From an uncultured Flavobacteriaceae bacterium (lineage in GTDB: Bacteria > Bacteroidota > Bacteroidia > Flavobacteriales > Flavobacteriaceae), in assembly GCA_947500575.1 (NCBI GenBank), contig CANMSI010000004.1:470778-534777 (forward strand): a stretch of 64,000 nucleotides of DNA, read 5' to 3'. Position 1 is the stretch's first letter; the number at the start of each line of letters is the position of its first letter. The position numbers and the translations under genes are program-made. Of this stretch, positions 17,189 to 26,515 are shown piece after piece. The notes below the pieces were generated by a model. The model worked only from the letters and a program-made list of their open reading frames with translations, was not told where the DNA came from and did no database searches.

Positions 17189-19498
17189 TTATTTTCCTTT
17201 GATATTATTTTTCATCTTGTCAAAATCAGATTTCTCTTCTTTCTTAGGCCAAGAATTATTAGTAGTATCAATATCTGCGGTTTCCGCTTTAGGATCTACC
17301 AAAATACCTACCAATTCTTTTTCTGAAGCTATCACACGACTTACTTCCGAATCATTTTTTCTCCAAATTTCAGGAGGATAAGTGATATTTTCTTTGGTAC
17401 CATCTGCATATGTATACTCTACAATTAAGGGCATTGGAATTCCTCCTGGCTTGTCAAAAGTTACCTGATAGAAAAACTTAGGTTCTTTCACAGCAGCACG
17501 TTCCGCAGCTGTCATATTATCCATCATATATTCTTTTAGATTTTGAGATACCGCAGAAGGAGCTTTCCCTTTTAGATCGTCTGAATAGTCTTCGCTACCT
17601 TCTTCTGCCAAATATACAAGCGGCGGTAAATCTGCCTCTGAAATATTTCTGTCTGCCATATACTTTTTCATTTGAGCGGTAGGCTTGCTAGAAACATAGT
17701 ATTTCTTAACTCCTTTTACTCCTATATCTACGTAATCTGTAGTATAGAACCATCCTCTCCAGTACCAATCTAAATCAACAGCAGAAGCATCTTCCATTGT
17801 ACGGAAAAAGTCTTCTGGGGTTGGGTGTTTAAATTTCCATCGGTTCGCATAGGTTTTAAAAGCATGATCAAAAAGCTCTTTGCCCATTACCGTTTCTCTA
17901 AGAATGTTTAGAGCTGTTGCAGGTTTACCATAGGCGTTAGGACCTAATTGATATACATTTTCTGGATTAGACATGATAGGAGAAATAGTACTTTGATCTC
18001 CACTCATATAAGGTACAATTTTAGCAGGAGCCCCTCTTCTAGAAGGATATGCATTATTTGGAGCAATAGCATCTGGATGCTCTTCCCCAAATTCTTGCTC
18101 CGCTATATATTGCATAAAGGTATCTAATCCTTCATCCATCCATCCCCACTGTCGCTCATCAGAGTTAACAATCATAGGAAAGAAATTATGACCAACCTCA
18201 TGGATAATAACACTAATCATTCCATATTTAACACGATCGGTATAGGTTCCATCTTCATTAGGACGACCGTAATTCCAGCAAATCTGAGGATATTCCATCC
18301 CCTGATTTTTTGCATGTACGGAAATTGCCTTGTGGTAAGGATAATCAAACGTATGATCAGAATAAGATTTTAAAGTTCCAACAACCGCCTTTGTAGAAAA
18401 CTCTTCCCAGAGCGGATTTCCTTCTTTTGGATACATAGAAACCGCCATCACATCTCTGCTACCTAATTTTACTGCTTGCATATCCCAAATAAACTTACGA
18501 GAACTAGCAAAACCATAATCTCTTACATTTTTGGCCTTAAACTTCCATGTTTTTTTCTTTTCAGAAAAGTTTTTCTCAGCAGCTTCCGCTTCTTCCTGTG
18601 TTACAATAATAACAGGTTTATCGTATGATTTTTTTGCTTTTTCGTAGCGTTTCATCATCTCTTTAGAGAAGACTTCTTTTCTGTTTTGCAAAACACCTGT
18701 TCCATCCAATACGTGATCTGCAGGCACCGTGATACTCACATCATAATCTCCAAAAGGAAGTGCAAACTCTCCACTACCCCAAAATTGATGGTTTTGCCAT
18801 CCTTCTACATCGCTATATACTGCCATTCTTGGAAAGAACTGTGCTATTACATATGCACGGTTCCCATCTTTTGGAAAAAATTCAAATCCAGATCTTGCTC
18901 TATTTACAGTATGATCTGGAATATTGTAATTCCATTTGATAGAAAAAGAAACTTGTTCTTTGCTTTTTAAGGGTTGCGGAATATTCACACGCATCATTGT
19001 TTGATTAATGGTATATGACAACGGCTTACCATTGGCATCTTTAACCCAATCAATATTAAAACCACCATCAAATGCATCTCCCATATGTTCCTTCACCATT
19101 GTGGCTGGTCTGTATGCAAGTGGCAATCCACCACCGTTGCGCAAGCCCGACTTAGAGTCCTTTGCTCTTACATTCTGATCTAACTGTACCCATAAAAATT
19201 CTAAATCATCAGGAGAGTTGTTCGTGTACGTAATGGTTTCTTCACCATAAATTTTCGCATTCTTATCATCCAACTCAATGGTCATTTGATAATCTGCTTG
19301 CTGCTGGTAATAATCTGGCCCAGGAGCTCCTGAAGCGGATCTGTAGGTGTTTGGTGTAGCAAACTCCTCGTACAATTGTTTGAACTTGCTCTGGTTGTAA
19401 TGACCAGGTTCTTTCTCTTTTTCTGCCTCTTCCTGTGCGCTGAGCGTTGCAGCGAACAAGAATAATAATGAAGCAAAACAGTATTTAATTTTATTCAT
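17189..19498 (-). CDS. Secreted M1-family zinc metallopeptidase
   Basis: 769 residues with an N-terminal signal peptide ending about LSAQ (residue 22). The zinc site is HEVGH at residues 433-437 with the third ligand in MDEGLDTF (E456), the M1 (gluzincin) arrangement. The exopeptidase GAMEN motif is represented by GMEYPQ (near 400). The N-terminal beta-saddle domain is recognisable (TIELDDKNAKIYGEETITYT in part). It probably trims peptides in the periplasm or at the surface. It is the last gene of an operon of three paralogous surface or periplasmic proteins and a DUF6702-like protein, ending at a strong terminator. No T9SS tail is seen, so a periplasmic location is likely. Confidence 0.93.
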   Translation of the reverse strand: MNKIKYCFASLLFLFAATLSAQEEAEKEKEPGHYNQSKFKQLYEEFATPNTYRSASGAPGPDYYQQQADYQMTIELDDKNAKIYGEETITYTNNSPDDLEFLWVQLDQNVRAKDSKSGLRNGGGLPLAYRPATMVKEHMGDAFDGGFNIDWVKDANGKPLSYTINQTMMRVNIPQPLKSKEQVSFSIKWNYNIPDHTVNRARSGFEFFPKDGNRAYVIAQFFPRMAVYSDVEGWQNHQFWGSGEFALPFGDYDVSITVPADHVLDGTGVLQNRKEVFSKEMMKRYEKAKKSYDKPVIIVTQEEAEAAEKNFSEKKKTWKFKAKNVRDYGFASSRKFIWDMQAVKLGSRDVMAVSMYPKEGNPLWEEFSTKAVVGTLKSYSDHTFDYPYHKAISVHAKNQGMEYPQICWNYGRPNEDGTYTDRVKYGMISVIIHEVGHNFFPMIVNSDERQWGWMDEGLDTFMQYIAEQEFGEEHPDAIAPNNAYPSRRGAPAKIVPYMSGDQSTISPIMSNPENVYQLGPNAYGKPATALNILRETVMGKELFDHAFKTYANRWKFKHPTPEDFFRTMEDASAVDLDWYWRGWFYTTDYVDIGVKGVKKYYVSSKPTAQMKKYMADRNISEADLPPLVYLAEEGSEDYSDDLKGKAPSAVSQNLKEYMMDNMTAAERAAVKEPKFFYQVTFDKPGGIPMPLIVEYTYADGTKENITYPPEIWRKNDSEVSRVIASEKELVGILVDPKAETADIDTTNNSWPKKEEKSDFDKMKNNIKGK

Positions 19499-19557
19499 TT
19501 GAAAATCATTTTTAGTCGACGAAAATTAATGTTTTTTGAACGATTTGTTAAGGATTC

Positions 19558-20064
19558 CTAAAAGTTTAACATTCCTTTATTATTTTCTCGAATGAGCACA
19601 AAACTTTTTTTCTTTTTATCAAATTTAAAATGCACCACATTCTGCTGTTCTTCGTACAAATCGTGCAGAATTTCATTCTGTACTTCAACAGATTTTAATT
19701 GGGAATACGACACCTTTGGAATCTCCATATAACAGATAACAACATCGTTGTCGTACTTTTTACCGATGTAGTCAAATTGCTTAGCTGTTCCATTAATTTT
19801 AAGTAAGAACTTTGCCCTTAAATACTTTTCTACATACTCTTCTGCCAGTGGAGATTCTTTATCTGTAGCCAGCATTGCTTTTACGTCATATCGCTCTTTT
19901 AGAACCTCATCTAGATCGTCTATGAAAATACGTGTCGTAATTTGGAACGCATCATCTTTTTCAGAGTAATTTATATTGGTAACACTGACATAAAATTTAT
20001 GAACAGTTGTAAATGCTAGTAAAGGCAGTAAAAGCACTATAAATGCTTTTTTTAATGGTTTCAT
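19558..20064 (-). CDS. DUF6702-like periplasmic protein
   Basis: 168 residues with an N-terminal hydrophobic signal (LLLPLLAFTTVHKFYVSVT). The stretch HKFYVSVTNINYSEKDDAFQ is the start of the family domain as I know it from flavobacteria, where it usually sits next to M1 peptidase and carboxypeptidase-like regulatory-domain genes, exactly as here. It is a small, beta-rich, charged protein of unknown function. It lies between the M1 peptidase (59 bp gap) and the third paralogue (45 bp gap), on one transcript. Naming rests on memory of the family pattern, so it is a good but not certain match. Confidence 0.8.
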   Translation of the reverse strand: MKPLKKAFIVLLLPLLAFTTVHKFYVSVTNINYSEKDDAFQITTRIFIDDLDEVLKERYDVKAMLATDKESPLAEEYVEKYLRAKFLLKINGTAKQFDYIGKKYDNDVVICYMEIPKVSYSQLKSVEVQNEILHDLYEEQQNVVHFKFDKKKKSFVLIRENNKGMLNF

Positions 20065-20109
20065 TCTTTCTTATTATTTAGGTAAAACTAAACAAATGGC
20101 ATGCCAAAA

Positions 20110-20910
20110 CTAATTAGGAACCAAATTGTTATTTTTTCTGTAAAGGGCGCTTTTCGTTATAAAGAAGTCCCAAATCTTTATGTTATCTTCTGTATTTGTA
20201 ATCTCTTCAAAATTTGGATCTACTTCACAATAGTACATAAAATTGCTAATATGAGCTTTGGGTATTTTCAATTCTCGTATAAATAAACTGTCCGTGTAGA
20301 CGGAATTTAACGCTTGTGTTTTTAAATATTTTTTATCTCTTGCTACACGTTGTTTTAGCATTTTTGTACGCCCACTAATTCTGGTAAGGACTTTATTTAA
20401 GTTCACAATAACAGCAATTCCGTAATAGTAGGCAAACTTCCCATGATCTGCATCATGTAACTTTCTTTCACTTTGCAAAGGGATGGGTACATTTGCATTT
20501 GGCAAACCTAAAGTTGAAGCGGTTAGCACGGGCCCAATTTGAATACTTCCAAGGTCCTTATTAATATTTCCAGATAAATTATAGGGGGTTACTACTACCT
20601 CATTTAGCTCGTTCACAGCATCTTCTAGTGGCACAAAAAGTGCCCTACTATCCAACATAGACTGACTAATCACCAATTCTTTTTTCTTGAACTGAACAGC
20701 CGAAAAGACCAAGGTATCATTCAGTTTTGCCGAGATAGAAAAATAACCAGATCCATTTGTAATGGTGGCTTTTGAAGTGCTTCGATTAATCACATGTACA
20801 TCTGCAAGCTCTTTTGATTCACTACTAATTTTTCCTTTAATTTGCTGTGCATGTAAAAAAATACCATTCAAACACAGTATGAAGCAAATACCGATATTCT
20901 TTCTAAAAAT
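20110..20910 (-). CDS. Carboxypeptidase-regulatory-like domain protein, paralogue 3 (unusual start)
   Basis: Homologous along its length to the gene just upstream: a CarboxypepD_reg-like beta-sandwich (ADVHVINRSTSKATITNGSG, then LNDTLVFSAVQFKKKEL), the ELNEVVVTPYNLSGN boundary, a loop with SER, and a basic ISGRTKMLK helix region. No ATG, GTG or TTG lies before a proper signal peptide. The next in-frame TTG (20871) would start inside the hydrophobic core. If translation begins at ATT (20910) or ATC (20916), a complete leader appears, FRKNIGICFILCLNGIFLHA, ending at AQQ. I use 20910; the start codon is inferred. The gene begins 18 bp after the stop of its paralogue, with AAGGTAGAG between. Function unknown, periplasmic. 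Confidence 0.75.
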   Translation of the reverse strand: MFRKNIGICFILCLNGIFLHAQQIKGKISSESKELADVHVINRSTSKATITNGSGYFSISAKLNDTLVFSAVQFKKKELVISQSMLDSRALFVPLEDAVNELNEVVVTPYNLSGNINKDLGSIQIGPVLTASTLGLPNANVPIPLQSERKLHDADHGKFAYYYGIAVIVNLNKVLTRISGRTKMLKQRVARDKKYLKTQALNSVYTDSLFIRELKIPKAHISNFMYYCEVDPNFEEITNTEDNIKIWDFFITKSALYRKNNNLVPN

Positions 20911-20928
20911 TGAGATCTCTACCTTGAT

Positions 20929-21729
20929 TTAATCTAGTTCGTTATTCTTACGATAAGCCACACTTTTCTTCCTTAAAAACTCCCATATCTTTAATTCGTT
21001 TTTGGAATTCACTGTTCTTTGAAAGGAAGAATCTACCTCACAGTAATACATAAAATCGTCTAGTTTCTCCTTGGGAATTTTTAAAGAAGCTAAATAGGCA
21101 GTATCTCCAAATACCTTTTGGACGCCCTGCGTCATAATATATTTTCGATCTCTTGCCACTCGTTTTTTAAGCATCTTAGTACGTCCAGAAATAGCATTTA
21201 TGAGAGGGTTAAAAGGCAAACTGGTAAGCATTCCAATCTGGAAGGGTCCTAAAGAGGCTTCTTTAAGAAGGCGTTCACTCTGCATTAAAGGTTTCACTCC
21301 TGCATTAGGCAAACCCAAGGAAGTAGCACTTATCGCTGGTTCTGTTTTAAGCGTTCCTAAGTCCTTACTTAAATCGCCCGAAAGATCATAGGGTGTTACA
21401 ACAACCTCATCTAGCTCATTCAATGCATCTTCCAAAGGAACAAAGAGCGTTTTACTATCCAACATCGCTTGTGAGACAATCAATTCCTTTTTCTTGAACT
21501 GAACTGCAGAAAAAAGTAACGTATCGTTAAGACTTGCGGTAATAGAAAAATAACCATACAGATTTGTGATGGTAGCCTTATTCCTTGTCTTATTTAAAAC
21601 ATGTACATCGGCAACATCCTTAGAATCACTGGTAACCTTCCCTTCTAGTGATTTAGAAAAAAGTGTTTGGGCTTGTACAGAAATCCCTAGAAAAAAAATG
21701 ATAATGAAAAAAAGACTACTCTTTTTCAT
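20929..21729 (-). CDS. Carboxypeptidase-regulatory-like domain protein, paralogue 2
   Basis: 266 residues. A signal peptide ends near GISVQAQ (residue 21). The carboxypeptidase-regulatory-like beta-sandwich (ADVHVLNKTRNKATITNLYG, FSAVQFKKKEL) is followed by ELDEVVVTPYDLSGDLSKDL, a linker, and a C-terminal helical part with SGRTKMLKKRVARDRKYI and DDFMYYCEVDSSFQ. The EVVVTPYD junction is like that between the regulatory domain and the TonB-dependent plug in SusC proteins, but no barrel follows. Function unknown, probably periplasmic. Its start overlaps the end of paralogue 1 by 14 bp, which points to translational coupling. Confidence 0.85.
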   Translation of the reverse strand: MKKSSLFFIIIFFLGISVQAQTLFSKSLEGKVTSDSKDVADVHVLNKTRNKATITNLYGYFSITASLNDTLLFSAVQFKKKELIVSQAMLDSKTLFVPLEDALNELDEVVVTPYDLSGDLSKDLGTLKTEPAISATSLGLPNAGVKPLMQSERLLKEASLGPFQIGMLTSLPFNPLINAISGRTKMLKKRVARDRKYIMTQGVQKVFGDTAYLASLKIPKEKLDDFMYYCEVDSSFQRTVNSKNELKIWEFLRKKSVAYRKNNELD

Positions 21730-22462
21730 TTAACAATTTTAGATAACTTTCACTGTGCTTTACAAGAAAATCGATCAGTTCAAACTCATTACTCTTTTTA
21801 AGTAAAGACTGTGCAGGCATCTGCGCATCACAATAATATAGGAACTCATCTATTTTGGTTTGTGGTAATTTTAGATCTGCCACAAAAAATTCATCATCAT
21901 ACACTTGGCGCAGTACTTCACTTACCTTCAAAGGGGTTTTATCTTCTTTATCTTTTTTCTTTGATTTAACCAGTGCTTTAAAAATGTTCACAAAATTTAA
22001 TCCGTTTTGCAAGCCACGCGTTGTTTGAGACTCTGCGATATTCACCACCTCTGTGGACCGATCAGTCTCGTACTCGTACTCCTTAAATTCCTCACTTTTA
22101 ACCTCTAAAAATTTCTTTTGGTTTTCCGGACTCACTACTACCTCATCCAATTCAGTAACTTTTTCCGTAACCTCTACTACCAGACGATTATTTTTGATAA
22201 TTTGTGCTGTTATATCTACAATTTGTATCTGATAATTAATAGCCGTAAACACCAGCTGATCTCCCACTTTTACTCGTATTGCAAATTCGCCTTTATCATT
22301 GGTAATGGTAGCAGATTCTGAATTCGTATTTATTACATTCTCATTAGGTACATTTACATTTCTGTAAAGTACTTGTCCGCGAAGCAATTGACGATCATCG
22401 TCTTGCGCAATGGCCGAACCACTAATAAAAAGGAATAGAAAAAAAAGTAAAGTTTTAGGCAT
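21716..22462 (-). CDS. Carboxypeptidase-regulatory-like domain protein, paralogue 1
   Basis: 248 residues, more divergent than the other two. A signal peptide ends near GSAIAQ. The domain includes NVNVPNENVINTNSESATIT and VGDQLVFTAINYQIQ, then ELDEVVVSPENQKKF, a charged stretch with KSKKKDKEDK, and the C-terminal motif DEFLYYCDAQMP, which matches the DFMYYCEVDPNF-type motif of the paralogues. It is the first gene of the minus-strand operon (three paralogues, DUF6702-like, M1 peptidase). The tail FLVKHSESYLKLLNEKE matches KSVAYRKNNEL in position. Function unknown; a periplasmic accessory protein for the peptidase is possible by context only. Confidence 0.82.
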   Translation of the reverse strand: MPKTLLFFLFLFISGSAIAQDDDRQLLRGQVLYRNVNVPNENVINTNSESATITNDKGEFAIRVKVGDQLVFTAINYQIQIVDITAQIIKNNRLVVEVTEKVTELDEVVVSPENQKKFLEVKSEEFKEYEYETDRSTEVVNIAESQTTRGLQNGLNFVNIFKALVKSKKKDKEDKTPLKVSEVLRQVYDDEFFVADLKLPQTKIDEFLYYCDAQMPAQSLLKKSNEFELIDFLVKHSESYLKLLNEKE

Positions 22463-22583
22463 AGTAGACTATTTATTCTTGTTTTGTAACAATTTACTCA
22501 TTAAGAAGGCAAGTTGGCATAAAAAAAATAAAACCACTTTAAACTTTTGTTAATTTGCATTTTAAATCAAAAAAATAGTAGCA

Positions 22584-23276
22584 TTGAAAAAACTCATTTT
22601 GGCTAGTACGTCCACCCTGTTTGGATCTAGCTATTTAGAATATTTATTAGAAGCGCTTGAAGGTTTCTTTTCGAACACAGATACCATTACTTTTATTCCC
22701 TATGCACAACCTAGTGGCATATCTTATGAAGCGTATACCGCTATGGTACAAAAGGCCTTTGCTAAAATTGGCAAAAAAGTGATTGGTTTACATAGCTATG
22801 AGAATCCTTTGATAGGAATTAAGGAAGCCAAAGGCATTTTCACTGGCGGAGGGAATACGTTCTTATTGGTTGCTACTTTGTATCGATTAGACCTCATGGG
22901 TACTTTGAAATTTTGTGTTGAAAATGGCACCCCCTACTTAGGTACTAGTGCTGGAAGTAATATTGCAGGACCTACCATGCAGACTACTAACGATATGCCT
23001 ATTGTATATCCTCCAAGTTTTGACACCTTAGATCTGGTAAATTTTAATTTGAATGCCCATTATTTAGATCCAGATCCAAAAAGCACACACAAAGGAGAAA
23101 CTAGAGAAACTCGCATAAAAGAATACCATTGCTTCAATGCCACACCCGTTGTTGGATTAAGAGAAGGAAGCTATATTGAGGTTAATGGAGATCAAATTTC
23201 TTTGAAAGGAATCGGAACTGCACGTATTTTTAAGCAAGATAATGAGCCTTATGAATCTAAGGAATTGTTTTTTTAA
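22584..23276 (+). CDS. pepE: Dipeptidase E (peptidase S51)
   Basis: 230 residues. The S51 nucleophile is Ser122 in YLGTSAGSN; TGGGNTF at 88-94 and FNLNAHYLDPD later complete the family pattern. PepE cleaves Asp-X dipeptides in the cytoplasm. The start is a TTG at 22584 giving MKKLILAS, with no better ATG downstream; no Shine-Dalgarno is needed in this group. It stands alone between the minus-strand peptidase operon and the fibre cassette; the association with a peptidase operon upstream may be chance. Confidence 0.93.
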   Translation: MKKLILASTSTLFGSSYLEYLLEALEGFFSNTDTITFIPYAQPSGISYEAYTAMVQKAFAKIGKKVIGLHSYENPLIGIKEAKGIFTGGGNTFLLVATLYRLDLMGTLKFCVENGTPYLGTSAGSNIAGPTMQTTNDMPIVYPPSFDTLDLVNFNLNAHYLDPDPKSTHKGETRETRIKEYHCFNATPVVGLREGSYIEVNGDQISLKGIGTARIFKQDNEPYESKELFF

Positions 23277-23385
23277 AACACTTTAACGTATATTGTTGCG
23301 CTTCATCTTAATGCCCTTGAATTTTACTGATAGGAATTAGGTTAATGGAGGATATCATTTTATTTTTAGCCTTGCCAGATTTCTG

Positions 23386-25287
23386 GTGAAGAAAATGTTT
23401 TCCATGAGATTCAAATTCATCGTTTTAATAAGCTGTCTGTTTCTTGGCAATGCAATACATGGCCAGATCAAAATTGGTGATAACCCTCAAAATATTAATA
23501 ACGCTTCCGTACTAGAGCTAGAAAGCACTACCAAAGCGCTTGTAGTTACCCGTGTAAACAACTTGCAGATGGATCGTATTTTTCCATTACAAGGCGCTGT
23601 TGTTTATAATACAGACACCCAATGCCTACATTACTATAACGGAACTACCTGGATTAATATGTGTGACGCATTAAATACAGGTTTTACGTTTTCAACCACT
23701 CCTATCGTAAATAACAATAGCACCATTATCATTACACAATCTGGGCAGAACTATAATTTTGAAGTTGGCGATATTAGAGGCGAAAATATTGTGGATTTTA
23801 GTCTCACAGGTAGCGATCTACAAAACAATGCGGTTACTGCAGATAAATTAGCTCCAGACTCTGTGGGGAGTGAAGAATTACAAGACAATACCATTACAGA
23901 CTTAGAAATTGATTACAGCCAGGTGACCATTAGTGATTTTACCAATGATGCGAACTATCTAACAGCCGCAAATATTGTTAGCGGCAATCCAGGAAATGAT
24001 CTGAGCTTAGGAAGCGATAACGGTGCTTTTTATAACGATGATAATTTACAGACCAGCATTACCAATAATATTCAAAATATCAATAACAACACCAATGCCA
24101 TTTCTTTAAAAGAAAATACAGCGAACAAATCTGATGATATTGCATTAGGCACTTCCAATACCTTGTTTCCCACTCAAAATGCCGTAAAGGTATATGTAGA
24201 CAATCAAATTTCAGGATCCTCTGGAACTACAACCAATAGCAGCTTAACAGGAACAGGAACGACTACCAATCCCCTTGGAATTGCAGACGATGGCGTTACT
24301 ACTTCTAAAATATTAGATGCCAATGTAACACCTGAAAAATTAGCCCCTGGGCTTGCAGATCAAATTTTACGCACAGATCCTACAGGAACTTTTGTTACTT
24401 GGGGTTACCCACCTACAGGAGGTGGCAGTTCACCTCTTTTTAATGCAAGCACTATTTCTGGTAGTGGTGTGGCAGGAGATGCTTACACCGTGGCCGACGG
24501 AGGAATAACTCCCATTAAAATTGCAATAGGTGCTGCCAATCAAATTTTGCGGACAGATGCTACCGGAACCTTTGTATCATGGGTAGATTTACCCGCTGGT
24601 GGAGGAACTTTAATATTTGACCCTCTTTCCATAGGCGGAACAGGTATAACGGGTGATCCCTATACGCTTGCAGATAATGCAGTAACCACGTCAAAAATAT
24701 TGGATGCAAACGTAACAGCTCAAAAAATTGCGGTAGGAGCGGCCAATCAAATTCTGCGTACCGATGCTACAGGAACCTTTGTATCATGGGTAGATTTACC
24801 CGCTGGAGGAGGAACTTTAATATTTGACCCTCTTTCCATAGGTGGAACAGGTATAACCGGTGATCCCTATACATTAGCAGATAATGCTGTAACCACTTCA
24901 AAAATATTAGATGCAAACGTCACAGCTCCAAAAATTGCGGCAGGAACCTTAGGGCAAGTGCTAACAACCACGGCCTTGGGAACAGCATGGGCAGATCCCG
25001 TAATGACAAGCCCTTTCCATGCCTTAGGCAAATTATCAGAAACCACCATATTAAATGGGGCTGGGATTGCAAGCGTTAATCCAATAGGAATAGGAAATTA
25101 CGAAGTAGTATTTTCTACGAATGCCAGTTCAGTTAATTATATAATACAACTTACATTATTTGGTGCTGGAGCTGGTGCAACCATTGAAGTAATTGCGCAA
25201 CAACTAGGTAGTTTTGAAGTGCAAATATCTGATAGTACTGGTGCTCCAATACAAGGATCTTGGTTTTTTACTATTACCGATTTTTAG
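23386..25287 (+). CDS. Fibre-like surface protein A (cassette 1)
   Basis: 633 residues. The start is a GTG at 23386 (ATG alternatives 23395, 23407); the signal peptide ends near AIHGQ. Residues about 28-105 are a conserved head: IKIGDNPQNINNASVLELES, then GAVVYNTDTQCLHYYNGTTW. The middle is low-complexity, Asn/Thr/Gly-rich, with tail-fibre-like phrases (NAVTADKLAP, ITDLEIDYSQVT). About residues 310-520 hold a repeated block of 69 residues (two near-identical copies, one divergent) with ILDANVTAQKIAVGAANQIL. The C-terminus (from about 555) is a compact beta-rich domain without a T9SS sorting motif. It likely forms a trimeric surface fibre. The next gene, which has a T9SS tail, starts 8 bp after its stop. 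A phage tail-fibre-like fold is suggested by motif style only. Confidence 0.85.
   Translation: MKKMFSMRFKFIVLISCLFLGNAIHGQIKIGDNPQNINNASVLELESTTKALVVTRVNNLQMDRIFPLQGAVVYNTDTQCLHYYNGTTWINMCDALNTGFTFSTTPIVNNNSTIIITQSGQNYNFEVGDIRGENIVDFSLTGSDLQNNAVTADKLAPDSVGSEELQDNTITDLEIDYSQVTISDFTNDANYLTAANIVSGNPGNDLSLGSDNGAFYNDDNLQTSITNNIQNINNNTNAISLKENTANKSDDIALGTSNTLFPTQNAVKVYVDNQISGSSGTTTNSSLTGTGTTTNPLGIADDGVTTSKILDANVTPEKLAPGLADQILRTDPTGTFVTWGYPPTGGGSSPLFNASTISGSGVAGDAYTVADGGITPIKIAIGAANQILRTDATGTFVSWVDLPAGGGTLIFDPLSIGGTGITGDPYTLADNAVTTSKILDANVTAQKIAVGAANQILRTDATGTFVSWVDLPAGGGTLIFDPLSIGGTGITGDPYTLADNAVTTSKILDANVTAPKIAAGTLGQVLTTTALGTAWADPVMTSPFHALGKLSETTILNGAGIASVNPIGIGNYEVVFSTNASSVNYIIQLTLFGAGAGATIEVIAQQLGSFEVQISDSTGAPIQGSWFFTITDF
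24361..24939 (+). repeat. In-gene 207-bp direct repeat
   Basis: Two 207-bp copies (69 codons each), about 24533-24739 and 24740-24946, are nearly identical at the protein level and differ mainly at synonymous sites. A more divergent copy (spacing 180 bp) starts near 24361. They encode the QILRTDATGTFVSWVDLP and GGTGITGDPYTLADNAVT phrases of fibre protein A. Confidence 0.8.
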
Positions 25288-25295
25288 TAGTTGAA

Positions 25296-26444
25296 ATGAA
25301 ACGACTTTTATCTGTCCTAGCATTTTTAATAGGTATTGTTACCTATGGACAAACGGCGCTATCTAATACTGGAAGTATTAGAATACATGAAAAAGGTCAG
25401 ATAGGTTTTCACACCCACTTTATTAATAATGCTCCTTTTGATGAGAATTTGGGGCTTGCAGGCTTCTATGGCCAGGAGCAACTGGTATTATCCGGAGCTT
25501 TAACTCCCATTTTCTTTGATACAGAAATAGACATTGACAATGGTTTGCTTTTAAATACTTCTCTCGGCGTCATTAACAATGTAAATTTTATAGCGGGTGA
25601 TGTTATTACACCCAAAAATTTGGATGACATCTACTTAAACTTTTTCAGAGATGCATTTTATGTTGGAGAAGCCAATGGATCTAAGACAGATGGCTATGTT
25701 CAAATAACCAATATACAAGACTTTATCTTCCCAGTTGGGGATACAGATCAACTTCGTCCATTAACACTGAACTCTGAAGCAGTAAATAGCACTGCCAAAT
25801 GTGCCTATTTTTTTGAAAACCCAAACGAACCAAGCTCTTTAGACAATTCCTTTAGCACAGTAATAAGACAGGAATCATTAGAAGCAATTCATACGGTCGA
25901 ATTCTGGCGTTTGGAAGGAAGTGAGCGTTCCACAATTACAATTAATTGGAACGAGCGAAGCAATCTAAATGCACTTACCGATACTTTTAATACAGTAACG
26001 GTAGTGGGATGGAATAAATCGGCCAACCAATGGGTCTCTATTGGAAATACAGTAAGAGCAGGAAACTTTAATCAAGGTTTTATCACCTCTGAGACTTTTG
26101 TTCCAGACGATTTTGAAATTATTACTTTAGGCGCTCTTGCTTCACCAGCTGAAGTAATTACCTTAGACAACTACCTCCTTACACCCAACGGGGATGGCTT
26201 AAATGATGTATTAGTTATTCCCGAAATGCAGCTTTCACCCAATAACAGCATTAAAATTTACGACCGATTTGGGCTTAAGGTGTTTGATTTAATAAATTAC
26301 ACCAATGAGTTCGACGGAAAATCTAACGTAAATAATTTGGTAATTGAGAAAGATTTGGGTCTTCCAGAGGGTGTATACTTTTACGTTATAAAACTAGACG
26401 ATTTAGCATTGGATTATCAAGGGTTTTTGTATTTGGTGAGGTAA
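25296..26444 (+). CDS. T9SS type-B CTD surface protein, fibre partner (cassette 1)
   Basis: 382 residues from the ATG at 25296, which starts a signal peptide (MKRLLSVLAFLIGIVTYGQ). An upstream in-frame ATG at 25260 lies inside the fibre gene and is not used. The N-terminal region begins with SNTGSIRIHEKGQIGFHTHF; the middle is a beta-rich extracellular domain of unknown fold. The C-terminus is a gliding-motility-type sorting domain (LTPNGDGLNDVLVIPEMQ, IKIYDRFGLKVFD, PEGVYFYVI) for T9SS export. It is alignable along its length with the protein at 30470. It starts 8 bp after the fibre stop, so the two are made together; it may carry or anchor the fibre (inference). Confidence 0.88.
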   Translation: MKRLLSVLAFLIGIVTYGQTALSNTGSIRIHEKGQIGFHTHFINNAPFDENLGLAGFYGQEQLVLSGALTPIFFDTEIDIDNGLLLNTSLGVINNVNFIAGDVITPKNLDDIYLNFFRDAFYVGEANGSKTDGYVQITNIQDFIFPVGDTDQLRPLTLNSEAVNSTAKCAYFFENPNEPSSLDNSFSTVIRQESLEAIHTVEFWRLEGSERSTITINWNERSNLNALTDTFNTVTVVGWNKSANQWVSIGNTVRAGNFNQGFITSETFVPDDFEIITLGALASPAEVITLDNYLLTPNGDGLNDVLVIPEMQLSPNNSIKIYDRFGLKVFDLINYTNEFDGKSNVNNLVIEKDLGLPEGVYFYVIKLDDLALDYQGFLYLVR

Positions 26445-26515
26445 TTTCTCTGGCAAGTGATTGGTGCTGAAATCCTTTTTGCACTAAGATCAATCACACA
26501 TTCTTGTAAACCAGG

